The notes: generated from the sequence alone by a model not told the origin. 44,743 nucleotides of DNA from Acidobacteriota bacterium (GCA_003225075.1 QIAP01000057.1:1-44743); one strand, 5' to 3'; shown: positions 22,501 through 31,723, numbered from the stretch's first letter. Numbers and translations are program-made.

Positions 22501-23265
22501 CTACCAGCTGCCGCTGGCGCCACCGCCGCCCGAACTCCCGCCTCCGAAGCCTCCGAAGCCGCCTCCGCCACCTCCGAAGCCCCCGCCGCCCCAGCTGCCA
22601 CCGCCGCCGTATCCGCCTCCACCCCCGAACAGGAACCAATAAAAAAGCAAGCGCCGCAGCGGTGTGAAAAGTACGATGAGGCCGATAATGATCAGTACCG
22701 CAATCGTTCCAGCCGACAAGCCCTGATACGGTGGAGCGTCCGGCTGAGAAGGGCCGCGGGTTCCAGTAAGCTCGACGCCAGCATCCTGCGCGATGACATT
22801 CGCAATACGGGAGACGAGCAGCAGCAGTGCGCCATTGTAGTCGTTCTGGCGGAGTAGGGGCACCGCCTCGCGTCCAAAGCCGCCCACCTTGCCATCCGGC
22901 AGAATGGGCTCCAGGCCATAACCGACCTCGACGCGGTAGCGGTGGTCCTTTACCGCCAGCAGAATCAGAACACCGCGGTCAGTGGATTTGCTTCCAATGC
23001 CCCACCTCTTGAAGAGGTCTACGCTGTAGCTCTCGATGTCGGCGCCATCGAGTGAGTTGATGGTGACGACGGCGATTTGCGGGTGCGCCTTCTGGTCGAT
23101 CTGCTGGCAGATGTTATCCAACTGCGCGACCGTACTCGGGTCCAGGACGTGCGCAAAATCGTTAACGTAATCGGTCGAGTGTAGTTGCGATACCGGTTCG
23201 GCACCGAGAGGCAGGGATATGAGTAGGGCGAGCGCAACCAGGAAGACATTCACATCCCCTTTCAT
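22501..23265 (-). CDS. TPM-domain (YgcG family) exported protein with Gly-rich tail
   Basis: 254 residues if started at ATG 23265, giving a proper leader (VNVFLVALALLISLPLGA). An ATG at 23325 overlaps the upstream stop (TAATG) and would add 20 residues before the leader, so it remains an alternative start. The TPM domain runs from YVNDFAHVLDPSTVAQLDN through PQIAVVTINSLDG to GVLILLAVKDHRYRVEVGYG and LEPILPDGKVG. A membrane helix (AGTIAVLIIIGLIVLF) and a long Gly-rich tail with SGSW at the end follow, typical of the family. Associated with LemA here and elsewhere; thought to act in the envelope. Confidence 0.92.
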   Translation of the reverse strand: MKGDVNVFLVALALLISLPLGAEPVSQLHSTDYVNDFAHVLDPSTVAQLDNICQQIDQKAHPQIAVVTINSLDGADIESYSVDLFKRWGIGSKSTDRGVLILLAVKDHRYRVEVGYGLEPILPDGKVGGFGREAVPLLRQNDYNGALLLLVSRIANVIAQDAGVELTGTRGPSQPDAPPYQGLSAGTIAVLIIIGLIVLFTPLRRLLFYWFLFGGGGGYGGGGSWGGGGFGGGGGGFGGFGGGSSGGGGASGSW

Positions 23266-23324
23266 TGCGGAAAAATTGTACAGGAACGAGCATCGCTGTC
23301 CGTCCAATGCCGCTCGTAGTTTCA

Positions 23325-24515
23325 TTAGCCGGCTCGCCAGTTGGTCGGAACTTCCACATACGAGCGATCCAGGGCGGAGATTGAGCTGCAGCCGAGCAGC
23401 TTGAGGGTACGTTCCACACCGTCGCGTAAGATCTCGAGGGCCCGCCCGACACCGGCCTCGCCAGCGGCGGCAAGGCCATAGGCGTAAGCGCGTCCGACCA
23501 GGACGGCGCGAGCTCCCAGGCAGATTGCCTTGACGATGTCGCTGCCGCGGCGGACGCCCCCATCCATCAGCACTTCGGCTTGGCCGTTCACAGCGGTTAC
23601 AACTTCCGGCAGTGCTTTTAGAGATGCGGAAACACAGTCGAGCTGCCGTCCACCGTGGTTCGAAACGACGACAGCCACCGCGCCTGCATCAATGGCGTGC
23701 CGAGCGTCATCACCGGTGAGTACGCCTTTGACAATAACCGGCCCACGCCAAACGTCGTGAATCCAGCGCAGGTCTTCCCAGGTGACAGCAGCGCTGGCCA
23801 GAGCCGCATTGATGTCGACAAGCGGCATCGCTCCCTGGCCCGGAACGACAACGTTGGGCAGTTGAGGCAGTCCCCCATCACGCAAGAAGCCCATCAGCCA
23901 ACCCGGACGCGCCAGCACCTGCGGCAGAAAGGGAATCTTGTCCAGCAGGTTGCCGCTCAGCAGTTCCTTCATTCCATTGCGAAGATCGCGCTCGCGCATT
24001 CCAGCGATGTTTGTGTCTATGGTGACGACAAGGGCCGAGAATCCCGCAGCGCGAGCACGTTGAATCGCGGCCTCGGCGGCTCCACGCCCACCCAGCAAGT
24101 AGAGCTGGTACCACACCAGGCCGGAGGAACCTGCCTGGACGTCTTCCAGGCGATGTCCGGAAATGGTGGAGAGAATGTAGGCCGTGCCTGCCGCTCCGGC
24201 GCAACGAGCCGCCGCAACTTCGCCCCCCGGATCCATTAGGCGACTGTAGCCCACAGGTGCAAGCAAAGCGGGAAACGACAGCTCAAAGCCCAAAACGCTT
24301 GTGCGCAAATCGCAATGAGGCACGCCGACCGCATGACGCGGCCGAAAGGTGACTTCTTCAAAGGCCCGGCAGTTCGCTTGCAGAGTGACTTCGCCTTCAG
24401 CACCGCCGTCGAGATAATCGAATACTACCTTCGGCAAGCGCCGGCGGGCCAACGATCGCAGATTCTCGATATTGACGACGCGGGGAGATGCCACCGAGCG
24501 GGATGGGTTATTCAT
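23325..24515 (-). CDS. FMN-dependent alpha-hydroxy-acid dehydrogenase
   Basis: 396 residues forming a TIM barrel. Recognisable are VVFDYLDGGAEGEVTL at the N-terminus, FPALLAPVGYSRLM (FMN phosphate region), STISGHRLEDV, LVVTIDTNIAG, and the catalytic segment VVVSNHGGRQLDCV with the base His and the substrate Arg. VLMDGGVRRGSDIVKA then binds the FMN phosphate. It oxidises an L-2-hydroxy acid (lactate, glycolate or mandelate type) in the cytosol; the acceptor cannot be told. The gene lies 22 bases downstream of an MFS carrier, which may import the substrate. The TPM gene follows. Confidence 0.92.
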   Translation of the reverse strand: MNNPSRSVASPRVVNIENLRSLARRRLPKVVFDYLDGGAEGEVTLQANCRAFEEVTFRPRHAVGVPHCDLRTSVLGFELSFPALLAPVGYSRLMDPGGEVAAARCAGAAGTAYILSTISGHRLEDVQAGSSGLVWYQLYLLGGRGAAEAAIQRARAAGFSALVVTIDTNIAGMRERDLRNGMKELLSGNLLDKIPFLPQVLARPGWLMGFLRDGGLPQLPNVVVPGQGAMPLVDINAALASAAVTWEDLRWIHDVWRGPVIVKGVLTGDDARHAIDAGAVAVVVSNHGGRQLDCVSASLKALPEVVTAVNGQAEVLMDGGVRRGSDIVKAICLGARAVLVGRAYAYGLAAAGEAGVGRALEILRDGVERTLKLLGCSSISALDRSYVEVPTNWRAG

Positions 24516-24537
24516 TTGTGGATTCCTAGCAGGAAAA

Positions 24538-25842
24538 CTATTCCAATTGCTTTCCTTTCGTCTCGGGTAATTGGGTCGCTACCAGGCTGGCGAAAAGAAA
24601 TGAAATGGCGCACAAGTAAAACGCCCAGCCTAGTCCTTTCGCCTGACCGACCCGGCCGATGACATAGGGGGCAATGGAACTCATAGTGCGCGCACCGTTA
24701 TACGTGAATCCAAGAGCTCGAGCGCGAACCGCAGTCGGAAAGATTTCACTCCCGATGATTCCCGAGCCGGAAAAGAACCCGGTTCCAAAAAATGCAACCA
24801 CGGTTCCCAGTACTAAAAGCGCCGCAGGCTGGCGGGCGATGGCATAAAGTGGCACAAGAAGAGATGCCATGAATGTATAGACAATAAAAGACTTCCGTCG
24901 TCCAAGGCGATCAGCTACCCAACCGAAACTGGCATAGCCGGGAAACATTCCGGCGAGGTTCAGTACGATCAGGAGAGTCGTCGTGCCCATGACGCCGAAG
25001 CCGCGTCCTCCCTGGGAGACGGGAAGCGAAAGATATGGAGGAATCCAGGTAAACAATCCCCACCATGCGAACATGCCAAAGAAATTCACGAACAAGAGCG
25101 CCAAAGTTTTCTTGAGATAGGGCGGCCGGAAGATTTGGGCGAAGCTCGCATCCTCTTGGCCGCGCCGTGATGTGTGTTCAACGTTAAGCGATCCCGGAAC
25201 CATCCCTGGATGCGAGGACCGTTTTTCTGACAAGCGGTGTTGCTCTTCCCACATGCGAGACTCGGGCACGCTGCTCTGAATCCATAGCGTGACCAGCGCG
25301 GGTAAGATGCCGACGAAGAATACCATGCGCCAATCCGCGTAATGCAGCACGATTCCGGCAACCAGCGCGGCGAAGGCATAGCCGATTGCCCAGGAGCTTT
25401 GCACAATGGAAATTGCTTTGGCGCGCAATTCTGTGGGCCAGGTTTCGGCTACCAGCGTGGCGCCGGTGTTCCATTCGCCTCCCATGCCGAGGCCCAGGAT
25501 GAAGCGAAACACCGCCAGCATCAGAACCGAAGTCGCCAGGCCAGAAGCGAAGGAGCAGATGGAGTAGGTCAGGATGCTGAGCATCAGCGCGCGCTTTCGC
25601 CCGATGCGGTCCGCAATAAAGCCGAACAGCACTCCGCCGATACCCGAAGCCAGCAGAGTCAGCGTATAGAGCAGGCCGGAGGTGGCCTTGCTCATGCCCA
25701 GGTCGCGCATGATGTAGGTCAGCACCAGCGCGTAGAGCATGGCATCAAAGGAGTCGAGCATCCAGCCCAGGGCTGCCGCAACTAAAGTTCGACGCTGGCC
25801 TGGCGTTATCTGGGAAAGCACCGAGGTGACGCTGGTAGCCAT
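24538..25842 (-). CDS. MFS transporter, organic-acid/proton symporter type
   Basis: 434 residues with 12 predicted membrane helices in two halves. The loop 2-3 motif is GFIADRIGRKRALM and its repeat in the second half is GWVADRLGRRKSFIVY. LGMGGEWNTGATLVAETWP is the helix-5 signature of the sugar/aromatic acid/metabolite:H+ symporter branch. The central cytoplasmic loop (HRLSEKRSSHPG) is typical in length. Placement directly upstream of the 2-hydroxyacid dehydrogenase, same strand with a 22-base gap, suggests uptake of a hydroxy acid such as lactate; this is inference. A promoter should lie between 25843 and 25955. Confidence 0.92.
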   Translation of the reverse strand: MATSVTSVLSQITPGQRRTLVAAALGWMLDSFDAMLYALVLTYIMRDLGMSKATSGLLYTLTLLASGIGGVLFGFIADRIGRKRALMLSILTYSICSFASGLATSVLMLAVFRFILGLGMGGEWNTGATLVAETWPTELRAKAISIVQSSWAIGYAFAALVAGIVLHYADWRMVFFVGILPALVTLWIQSSVPESRMWEEQHRLSEKRSSHPGMVPGSLNVEHTSRRGQEDASFAQIFRPPYLKKTLALLFVNFFGMFAWWGLFTWIPPYLSLPVSQGGRGFGVMGTTTLLIVLNLAGMFPGYASFGWVADRLGRRKSFIVYTFMASLLVPLYAIARQPAALLVLGTVVAFFGTGFFSGSGIIGSEIFPTAVRARALGFTYNGARTMSSIAPYVIGRVGQAKGLGWAFYLCAISFLFASLVATQLPETKGKQLE

Positions 25843-25955
25843 TAAGGCGGGATTGTAGCAGGCGAGGGTATCGGCTAAATAGTTGGCGAAGTGAACTTTG
25901 TCGGCACTATCGTCCTCTACCAGGTTGATGTAAGTGCGCGTAAGATGCGGTTAAG

Positions 25956-26672
25956 ATGAGCGAATCCAGTCGCACGTCTCTCAAAGTTCTGCTCACTGTC
26001 GTTTTCGGATTGTTTTCGCTTCCCATGCTCATCTTCGGAGGCTATTTCCTCGTATGTTGGTTCCGAATCCATACCTCCGATGTTTACTATGTCGCGTTTT
26101 CTTACCTGACTGCCGGTCTGATCTGGATGGGAATCGGAATACTTAGTTTGTTGGCCACACTGTACGGCGCTTGGCGCCGGAGCTTTTACGGTCTGCTTTT
26201 CGTCGTTCCTCTTTTCCTGGGCCTAGGAGCAATGGTCATCATTCCTGACGGCCGGCCGGAAACGTTCAGGAGCATGGTTGCTGATTCAAACTATCTATCG
26301 GACACGAATTCGTTCCTCCGCGTCTGGTATGAAGATCATCACAGATTTCCCGTGAGCGAATCCGAGTTCAAGGAAGCGATGGCAAAAGGCCCGGCAGCAT
26401 GGCAATACCGCGTACAGCACAGCCCCGAGAGCCGATACAAAAGGGGAGCGAAACTCTTACCATACGAACTCGTAATTATTAACAACGCAATTAGCCCTCG
26501 CCTTACTGATGTCTCCCAGCGCCCGGGTGTCATTTACTATTGCGTGTCCCGTGATCAACAGGAATTTTGGGTCACCATGACAAGTCTTAACTCGGACGAG
26601 GCCTCAGCGGCAGTAATCGAGCGGGTCGCTAAACACGCGGCAGGGAGCGACTATCCGGTGAAGAAGCACTGA
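25956..26672 (+). CDS. Hypothetical membrane protein
   Basis: 238 residues. Three membrane helices lie in the first 100 residues: VLLTVVFGLFSLPMLIFGGY, the segment around LTAGLIWMGIGILSLLATLY, and YGLLFVVPLFLGLGAMVII. A soluble domain of about 130 residues follows (FRSMVADSNYLSDTNSF, WYEDHHRFPVSESEFKEA, then VIYYCVSRDQQEFWVTM). The soluble part, with a processing-like helix followed by strands, resembles pilin-like folds only loosely. No family recognised. It is divergent from the MFS gene. Confidence 0.7.
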   Translation: MSESSRTSLKVLLTVVFGLFSLPMLIFGGYFLVCWFRIHTSDVYYVAFSYLTAGLIWMGIGILSLLATLYGAWRRSFYGLLFVVPLFLGLGAMVIIPDGRPETFRSMVADSNYLSDTNSFLRVWYEDHHRFPVSESEFKEAMAKGPAAWQYRVQHSPESRYKRGAKLLPYELVIINNAISPRLTDVSQRPGVIYYCVSRDQQEFWVTMTSLNSDEASAAVIERVAKHAAGSDYPVKKH

Positions 26673-26761
26673 AGCGTAGCAACAACCCCTCCCACATGTA
26701 CTGAGGAAATCTTCATCTCATTGAGCAACCCGCTAGATGCTCATTACGAAATTGTTTTCAG

Positions 26762-27706
26762 TTAGCCTGCCAGCTTCAACAAATGGAAATAGCGCCGCGC
26801 CCTCTTCACATCTTTTGCAATTTGCTCGCGTAGGGCGTCGATTGAAGGGAACTTGATTTCATCCCGCAGGCGTTGGAGAAAATAGATTTCGACTTCAGTC
26901 TCCGGAGTCAGCTCGATGGGATGAAAATTCAACAAATGAGTCTCCACCGCGTACGAGTCCGCCCCGAAGGTAGGACGGTTGCCGATGTTAGTCACGGAGT
27001 CGAAACACTCTTCGCCAACCCGCGTGCGCGTAATGTAGACACCATCCTGCGGCACCAGTTCTTCGTAACGGCTCAAGTTAATAGTGGGCACCGTGTATTT
27101 TGAGCCAAAGCCGCGGCCCCGCCCTGGGGTGGAGAGAATACTGAAAGGCCGGCCAAGCAGGTGGCGCGCCCGGCTTACCGATCCGCTCGAGATCAGCTTA
27201 CGAATCTGGCTGCTCGAAACCGTCTCGCCGCGCAGTTTCATCTCGGGATAGACCACGACTGCGAATCCCATCTCGCGGCTAAAGGTCTTCAGCATAGCCA
27301 CGTCGCCTTCGGCTTTATGTCCGAAGCGGAAGTTATAGCCTTCGTGGATCTCACCAGTGTGGAGACGGTCTTTGAGAATTTCCTTGCTAAATTGACGCGG
27401 CTGCATGAGAGAAAGATCACGGGTGAAGGGAAGCAACAGCACGGCCTCGAGACCGGTTGCTTCGAGCAGGCGCAATTTCTCCGGCAGCGGTGTGAGCAGC
27501 TTCAATACGGCATCGGGCCGAAGAATGCGCATGGGATGAGGCTCGAAGGTTACCGCCATGGATTTGGCATGTTGCTCGCGAGCGCGCCGCACAATTTCAT
27601 TAAGAACGTGGACGTGGGCACGATGAACCCCGTCGAAATTGCCGACGCTCAGCACTGTCGGGCCGAAATCGGGCGGAACGTCTTCGAGTTTGTGAAAGAC
27701 TTGCAT
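26762..27706 (-). CDS. ribF: Bifunctional riboflavin kinase/FAD synthetase
   Basis: 314 residues. The N-terminal FAD synthetase (nucleotidyltransferase) domain has SVGNFDGVHRAHVHVL (the HxGH-like site is H-R-A-H here), TFEPHPMRIL, and F-R-F-G-H-K in YNFRFGHKAEGD followed by VSSSQIRKLISSG. The C-terminal flavokinase domain has GRGRGFGSKYTVPTINLS (the P-T-x-N motif), GVYITRTRV and SVTNIGNRPTFG, ending with LRDEIKFPSIDALREQI. The normal length is about 310. It makes FMN and FAD from riboflavin and ATP. It is last in a leftward run ygfZ-DUF1844-MBL-ribF. Confidence 0.96.
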   Translation of the reverse strand: MQVFHKLEDVPPDFGPTVLSVGNFDGVHRAHVHVLNEIVRRAREQHAKSMAVTFEPHPMRILRPDAVLKLLTPLPEKLRLLEATGLEAVLLLPFTRDLSLMQPRQFSKEILKDRLHTGEIHEGYNFRFGHKAEGDVAMLKTFSREMGFAVVVYPEMKLRGETVSSSQIRKLISSGSVSRARHLLGRPFSILSTPGRGRGFGSKYTVPTINLSRYEELVPQDGVYITRTRVGEECFDSVTNIGNRPTFGADSYAVETHLLNFHPIELTPETEVEIYFLQRLRDEIKFPSIDALREQIAKDVKRARRYFHLLKLAG

Positions 27707-27739
27707 GCTTGTGTGGCGCGGGCGCCCTCCCCGCGAACT

Positions 27740-28510
27740 TCAAATCTCAAACTCCAGCTTCATGCCGTCGTAAGACAAGCGCACCTTATCCGGCAGCCGC
27801 GCGTTGGTAGCTTCATGCGGCAGGTCGTGACAGATGTGAGTAAAGAAAGCCCGCTTGGGCTGCAGCCTTTCCACAATGCGCAACGAATTCTCAACGGTCG
27901 AATGAGTTGGGTGCGGCTTGTCGCGCAAGGCATCCAGAAAAAGAATATCCAGATCCTGTAATTGATTGAATGAAGCTTCGGGAATTTCGCTATGATCGGT
28001 GAGGTAGGCGGCTGACCCGAAGCGGTAGCCATAAATCTCGGCGTCGCCATGAATTACGGTCACCGGTTCAAAGCGCGCGCCGAACAACTCCATCACACCG
28101 TTGATGGTCCGCAGTTCGACTTTGGCAATTCCCCCGAATTTGTAATTCGCGTCAAAAATGTAGCGAAACATATTGCGCAGAAACTCGGCTGCCTCCGGTC
28201 GCGCGTAAAGCGGAATACCACTAGAACGGCGAAAACTCAGCGGCCGCAGATCGTCAATACCGAGAATGTGATCGGCGTGGGTGTGGGTGTAAAGCACCGC
28301 ATCAAGCTGGTGGATGCCTTCGCGAATCGCCTGCTCACGGAAATCGGGAGTGGTGTCGATGAGAACAAATTTTCCGCCGTACTCGATCAGAACAGAGGGC
28401 CGAGTGCGACGATCATGCGGATCGGTGGAGCGGCACACCGCGCAACTGCAGCCGATGGTAGGCACGCCCATGGAGGTGCCGCTGCCCAACACGGTGAGCG
28501 TAGCCTTCAT
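27740..28510 (-). CDS. MBL-fold metallohydrolase (PhnP-like)
   Basis: 256 residues. LGSGTSMGVPTIGCSCAVC at the N-terminus, with paired cysteines, is the signature of the PhnP/lipoate-ligase-associated MBL branch. The metal site THTHADHILGIDDL gives H-x-H-x-D-H, and further ligands are in VIHGD, YLTDHSE and FLDALRD. FFTHICHD near the end completes the site. PhnP is a cyclic phosphodiesterase; the present substrate is unknown. The start overlaps the stop of the DUF1844 gene by 4 bases (ATGA), so translation is coupled. Confidence 0.9.
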   Translation of the reverse strand: MKATLTVLGSGTSMGVPTIGCSCAVCRSTDPHDRRTRPSVLIEYGGKFVLIDTTPDFREQAIREGIHQLDAVLYTHTHADHILGIDDLRPLSFRRSSGIPLYARPEAAEFLRNMFRYIFDANYKFGGIAKVELRTINGVMELFGARFEPVTVIHGDAEIYGYRFGSAAYLTDHSEIPEASFNQLQDLDILFLDALRDKPHPTHSTVENSLRIVERLQPKRAFFTHICHDLPHEATNARLPDKVRLSYDGMKLEFEI

Positions 28511-29151
28511 CGTCCTCGAGTGCCGGTAGCGGCGCCGGGAGCCTGCGGCGGACGTGCCAGCGCATTGGTGACTTCCACATAGGCCATGCGCAGTTCGTAA
28601 AGAGCGTTTTGCAGGAAATTTTCCTCGGCAGAGGTGAGATTGCCTTTGGTCTTTTCCGCGATCAGACTAAGAGTGTCAATGGTCTGACGGGCACCAATGA
28701 GGTCAACCCGTGGCTGGCCACCTTCTTCGTGCATGAGGCCGAGTTGCATCATCGCACTCATGTACAACGAGGCGAGGAAACGCTCGAAGGTCATCTCCAG
28801 TTCTTTTGCCGAATGACCACCGAGTTCGACCCGCGCATCAAGATCTCTGGAGGATTTGCGGTAAGCGTCCGCTTGAGCCTGTTGCTCAGCAGCCGAGGGG
28901 GACGGCGGGATATTAGGATCAACCGTCGAGGCGGCCTGCTGGGACGCTGCCACCGGTTGTGGCGCGGCCTTTGCTGGCGACTCTTTTTGCGGCGGGTCTT
29001 TTTGTTGAGCGGCTTGAGCCGCCGGATCTTCCTTCGCAGGCATTACTTTCACTGCCTCGTCTGGGATGTCTGCTCGGAGTTCTCCCTCAGCGGTGAATAA
29101 TCTGCGATCGGTAATTGTGAAAGTGGATTCCTCGCGTCTCTTCTCAGCCAT
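28507..29151 (-). CDS. DUF1844 domain protein
   Basis: 214 residues. The first 95 are low-complexity Ala/Pro/Gln/Lys with a short ordered start (ESTFTITDRRLFTAEGEL). The C-terminal part, from MTFERFLASLYMSAMMQLGL through LIGARQTIDTLSLIAEKTKG to LTSAEENFLQNALYELRMAY, is the DUF1844 helical domain typical of Acidobacteriota and Deltaproteobacteria. Function is unknown. It lies 15 bases after ygfZ and overlaps the MBL gene by 4 bases. Confidence 0.92.
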   Translation of the reverse strand: MAEKRREESTFTITDRRLFTAEGELRADIPDEAVKVMPAKEDPAAQAAQQKDPPQKESPAKAAPQPVAASQQAASTVDPNIPPSPSAAEQQAQADAYRKSSRDLDARVELGGHSAKELEMTFERFLASLYMSAMMQLGLMHEEGGQPRVDLIGARQTIDTLSLIAEKTKGNLTSAEENFLQNALYELRMAYVEVTNALARPPQAPGAATGTRGR

Positions 29152-29166
29152 AGCTTTTCCTTCTCA

Positions 29167-30231
29167 TTACTTTCGGATTTCGATGAATGGCAATTCTGCC
29201 ACCGTGGCGCGCGCGTTTCCGGCCTGAAGTTCTTCTCCAGCGATTGCAGCTTCGCGACGCAGGTAACCCAGGGCCACAGCGCGGTCGCCGCCTTCGATGG
29301 GCAGGGAAGCGACACTCGTGATCTCGCCAACATCCTTGCCGTCCAGTTGAATTTTGCTGCCCGCTGCGGGTAGGGGACCATCGATGGCAAACCCAGTCCA
29401 TTTACGGTGCACATTACCGCGTGAGCGGACACGTTCTACGATCTCCTGCCCGATGTAGCAGCCTTTGGTAAAGTTCAGGGCGCGCGTCTGTTCGGTCTCC
29501 TGCGGCAGTTCGCGTTCGCGAATGTCTTGGCCATACTTGGGAATACCCATCGCGACGCGCAACAAATCCAGGGCCGTAGTTCCCAGCGGTTTCGCCCCGG
29601 CATGGAGCAGCGCCTCCCAAACCTCACGTACCTTTTCAGGCGCTAACCAGATTTCGTACGCCTCACCCTTTTCCGCCTCTCCGCGGACTACCGTCAACGC
29701 GATATCCCGCCAGCGAAGATCGGCGAATTGCAGCGGCTCGAGCTCAGGCAACTCCAAGCCTACGGTCAACAGCACGGCACGCGATTTCGGTCCCGCGACG
29801 CCAATCGCAGTCAAGCTATCGCTGCTGTTGGTAACTTCCACTTGGTCCATGATGATGTATTTCTTGAATATCCCCAGCACTTTGGCCAACTGCGCCTGGT
29901 CGGTATCGAGCAGCAGTGAATCGCCGCGGTTGTAGACGTACAGGTCCCCGAGAATGTGTCCCTGCGGGTTAAGGATGAAAGCGTAGACCCCGCGGCCCAT
30001 CGGCAGATCACGAACATTGTTCGTGGTCATGCCATTCAGCCAGCGCACACGATCTTTGCCAGTGAGTGTGACCTTGGCTCGCCCGCCGAGGTCGTAAACT
30101 CCGCAGCCCGAAAGCAGAGCTGAAAATTCGCCTCGGACGTCGCCGAAATCGGCGGCGGTTATAGTTCCGCCGTAGTCCGCCATATTGGCAGAGCCGACGG
30201 TGAGTTTGTCATGAAGCGTCGTGGCACTCAT
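29167..30231 (-). CDS. ygfZ: Folate-binding YgfZ/GcvT-like protein
   Basis: 354 residues. The GcvT-type fold shows YDLGGRAKVTLTGKDRVRWL, TTNNVRDLPMGRGVYAFIL and NPQGHILGDLYVY in the N-terminal half. The YgfZ signature KGCYIGQEIVERVRSRG, with the conserved Cys, is in the C-terminal half, and a small barrel domain ends the protein. YgfZ uses folate to help maintain certain Fe-S proteins such as MiaB in E. coli. It is the first conserved gene of the leftward run towards ribF, after a possible 53-codon ORF. Confidence 0.95.
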   Translation of the reverse strand: MSATTLHDKLTVGSANMADYGGTITAADFGDVRGEFSALLSGCGVYDLGGRAKVTLTGKDRVRWLNGMTTNNVRDLPMGRGVYAFILNPQGHILGDLYVYNRGDSLLLDTDQAQLAKVLGIFKKYIIMDQVEVTNSSDSLTAIGVAGPKSRAVLLTVGLELPELEPLQFADLRWRDIALTVVRGEAEKGEAYEIWLAPEKVREVWEALLHAGAKPLGTTALDLLRVAMGIPKYGQDIRERELPQETEQTRALNFTKGCYIGQEIVERVRSRGNVHRKWTGFAIDGPLPAAGSKIQLDGKDVGEITSVASLPIEGGDRAVALGYLRREAAIAGEELQAGNARATVAELPFIEIRK

Positions 30232-30243
30232 ATCAAACCTTGA

Positions 30244-30405
30244 TTATAACGGAGCCGCGATGATGGCAGGCTCTCGCTGTCCCCAGAGGGTGGGGATGAT
30301 GGCCTGGAGCTGGAGACGATAGAGCCGATCGCGATCAATGGCACCGCTGGCCGAGAGCACCAATCGCAACCGGTCGGCAGCGAAGCGTATCGTCGGATAG
30401 CACAT
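30244..30405 (-). CDS. Possible small protein upstream of ygfZ (53 aa)
   Basis: From ATG 30405 a 53-codon frame reads MCYPTIRFAADRLRLVLSAS, then GAIDRDRLYRLQLQAIIPTL and ends PAIIAAPL. It has GC-rich third positions like the neighbours. It stops 12 bases before the ygfZ start on the same strand and would be the first gene of that run. No ribosome site is evident and no family is known to me, so it may also be leader sequence. Confidence 0.35.
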   Translation of the reverse strand: MCYPTIRFAADRLRLVLSASGAIDRDRLYRLQLQAIIPTLWGQREPAIIAAPL

Positions 30406-30658
30406 TAGCCACTAGCTATCCAGAATTGCGCCAGGCGTCGTTTTAACGAGCTTTGTCCCCTCGGATGGCCCTTGGTGTCCCCGCGGGCAAGAACTGCCGG
30501 GTACGGTCCTTGCAAAGCAATGGCGGGCTATTCTACACGCATGTCAGACCCGCCAAACCTGTCTGACCCCCCCACGCCGGCAGCGTGTTTGTTATAGCTA
30601 TTAGTTAATGTATTGGTATGTTCATGATTTTACTATGCATGTGTTACCTTTTTCATGC

Positions 30659-31723
30659 GTGAGCACAAAGAAACGCATAGCCATCATTCCGGGAGATGGG
30701 ATTGGGCAGGAAGTCATTCCCCAAGCCGTCAAAGTTATTGAGGCAAGTGGCGCTGCTGTGCAGATGACACAGTTCGACTGGAGCGCTGAACGCTATCTTG
30801 CTGATGGCATGACTATTCCATCCGACGGCTTCACCATACTGGGGCGGGACTTCGATGCCATCCTGGTCGGGGCCTTCGGTGATCCGCGTGTGCCGTCGAA
30901 CATTCATGCCAAAGAAATTCTACTGGGCATGCGCTTCAAGATGGATCTCTACGCCAACGTGCGGCCTGTGCGATTGCTCGATGCGGGACTCTGTCCGCTG
31001 AAAGGTGTTGAGACGAAAGATATCGACTTCGTTGTCATCCGCGAGAATACGGAAGGCGTCTACGTCGACGTGGGTGGCGTCTTCAAACAAGGCACGCCAG
31101 ACGAAATCGCAGTACAGGAAGACGTTAACACCCGCAAGGGGGTGGAACGGATCATCCGTTACGCCTTCGAATACTGCAAACGCAATAAAAAGTTGGACGG
31201 CAGCCCGCGCCATCGTGTGCTGATGACTGACAAAGCCAACGTAATGACTTACGCGCATGGGCTTTGGCAGCGCGTCTTCAAAGAAGTGAGCCGCGAATAT
31301 CCCGAGATCACCGCCGAACACATGTATGTGGACGCATTATGCATGCAGATGGTGCGCGATCCGCGGCAGTTCGATGTTGTCGTCACTAACAATATGTTCG
31401 GCGACATCATCACCGACCTCGCTGCCGGACTGCAGGGTGGATTGGGAATGGCAGCGAGTGGAAACATCCATCCTGGAAAGACTTCGATGTTCGAGCCGGT
31501 GCATGGCTCGGCGCCGACGATTGCCGGAAAGAACCTTGCGAATCCGTTCGGCGCGATCCTGACTGCCGCCATGATGCTGAATCATCTCGGGCTGACGCGC
31601 GAAGCGGAGAAGATTGAAGCCGCGGTGTTGCAAGCCGTTCGGCAGAAGAAGACTACGCAGGACATTGGCGGCACGCTCGGCACAAGCGACGTGGGCGCGT
31701 GGGTGGCAGGGCAGGTGAAGTAA
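30659..31723 (+). CDS. Isocitrate/isopropylmalate dehydrogenase family (beta-decarboxylating)
   Basis: 354 residues from GTG 30659 (VSTKKRIAIIPGDGIGQEV); the ATG at 30608 would add 17 residues that look like AT-rich promoter DNA. The family motifs are IIPGDGIGQEV, YANVRPVRLL (substrate Args), IRENTEGVYVDVGG, the Lys in TDKANVMTY, the metal-binding Asp set in VDALCMQMV and NNMFGDIITDLAAGL, and HGSAPTIAGKNLANP. RENTEGVY with DVGG is closer to isopropylmalate/tartrate/homoisocitrate-type enzymes than to true isocitrate dehydrogenase, so the substrate is open. It is cytosolic and NAD(P)-dependent. No leu genes are nearby. The next gene starts on the base after its stop. Confidence 0.92.
   Translation: MSTKKRIAIIPGDGIGQEVIPQAVKVIEASGAAVQMTQFDWSAERYLADGMTIPSDGFTILGRDFDAILVGAFGDPRVPSNIHAKEILLGMRFKMDLYANVRPVRLLDAGLCPLKGVETKDIDFVVIRENTEGVYVDVGGVFKQGTPDEIAVQEDVNTRKGVERIIRYAFEYCKRNKKLDGSPRHRVLMTDKANVMTYAHGLWQRVFKEVSREYPEITAEHMYVDALCMQMVRDPRQFDVVVTNNMFGDIITDLAAGLQGGLGMAASGNIHPGKTSMFEPVHGSAPTIAGKNLANPFGAILTAAMMLNHLGLTREAEKIEAAVLQAVRQKKTTQDIGGTLGTSDVGAWVAGQVK

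Noticed and set aside
22456-22857. Plus-strand Ala/Ser-rich frame over the TPM gene end
   Set aside because: Shadow of the Gly-rich tail on the opposite strand.
23655-24239. 194-codon plus-strand frame
   Set aside because: Antisense of the FMN dehydrogenase, which has full family motifs.
27161-27961. 266-codon plus-strand frame
   Set aside because: Antisense to ribF and the MBL gene and crosses their boundary; no domain pattern.
30530-30580. Repeated GTCAGACCC/GTCTGACCC as a REP element
   Set aside because: Only two short imperfect copies and no associated transposase; too little to call.
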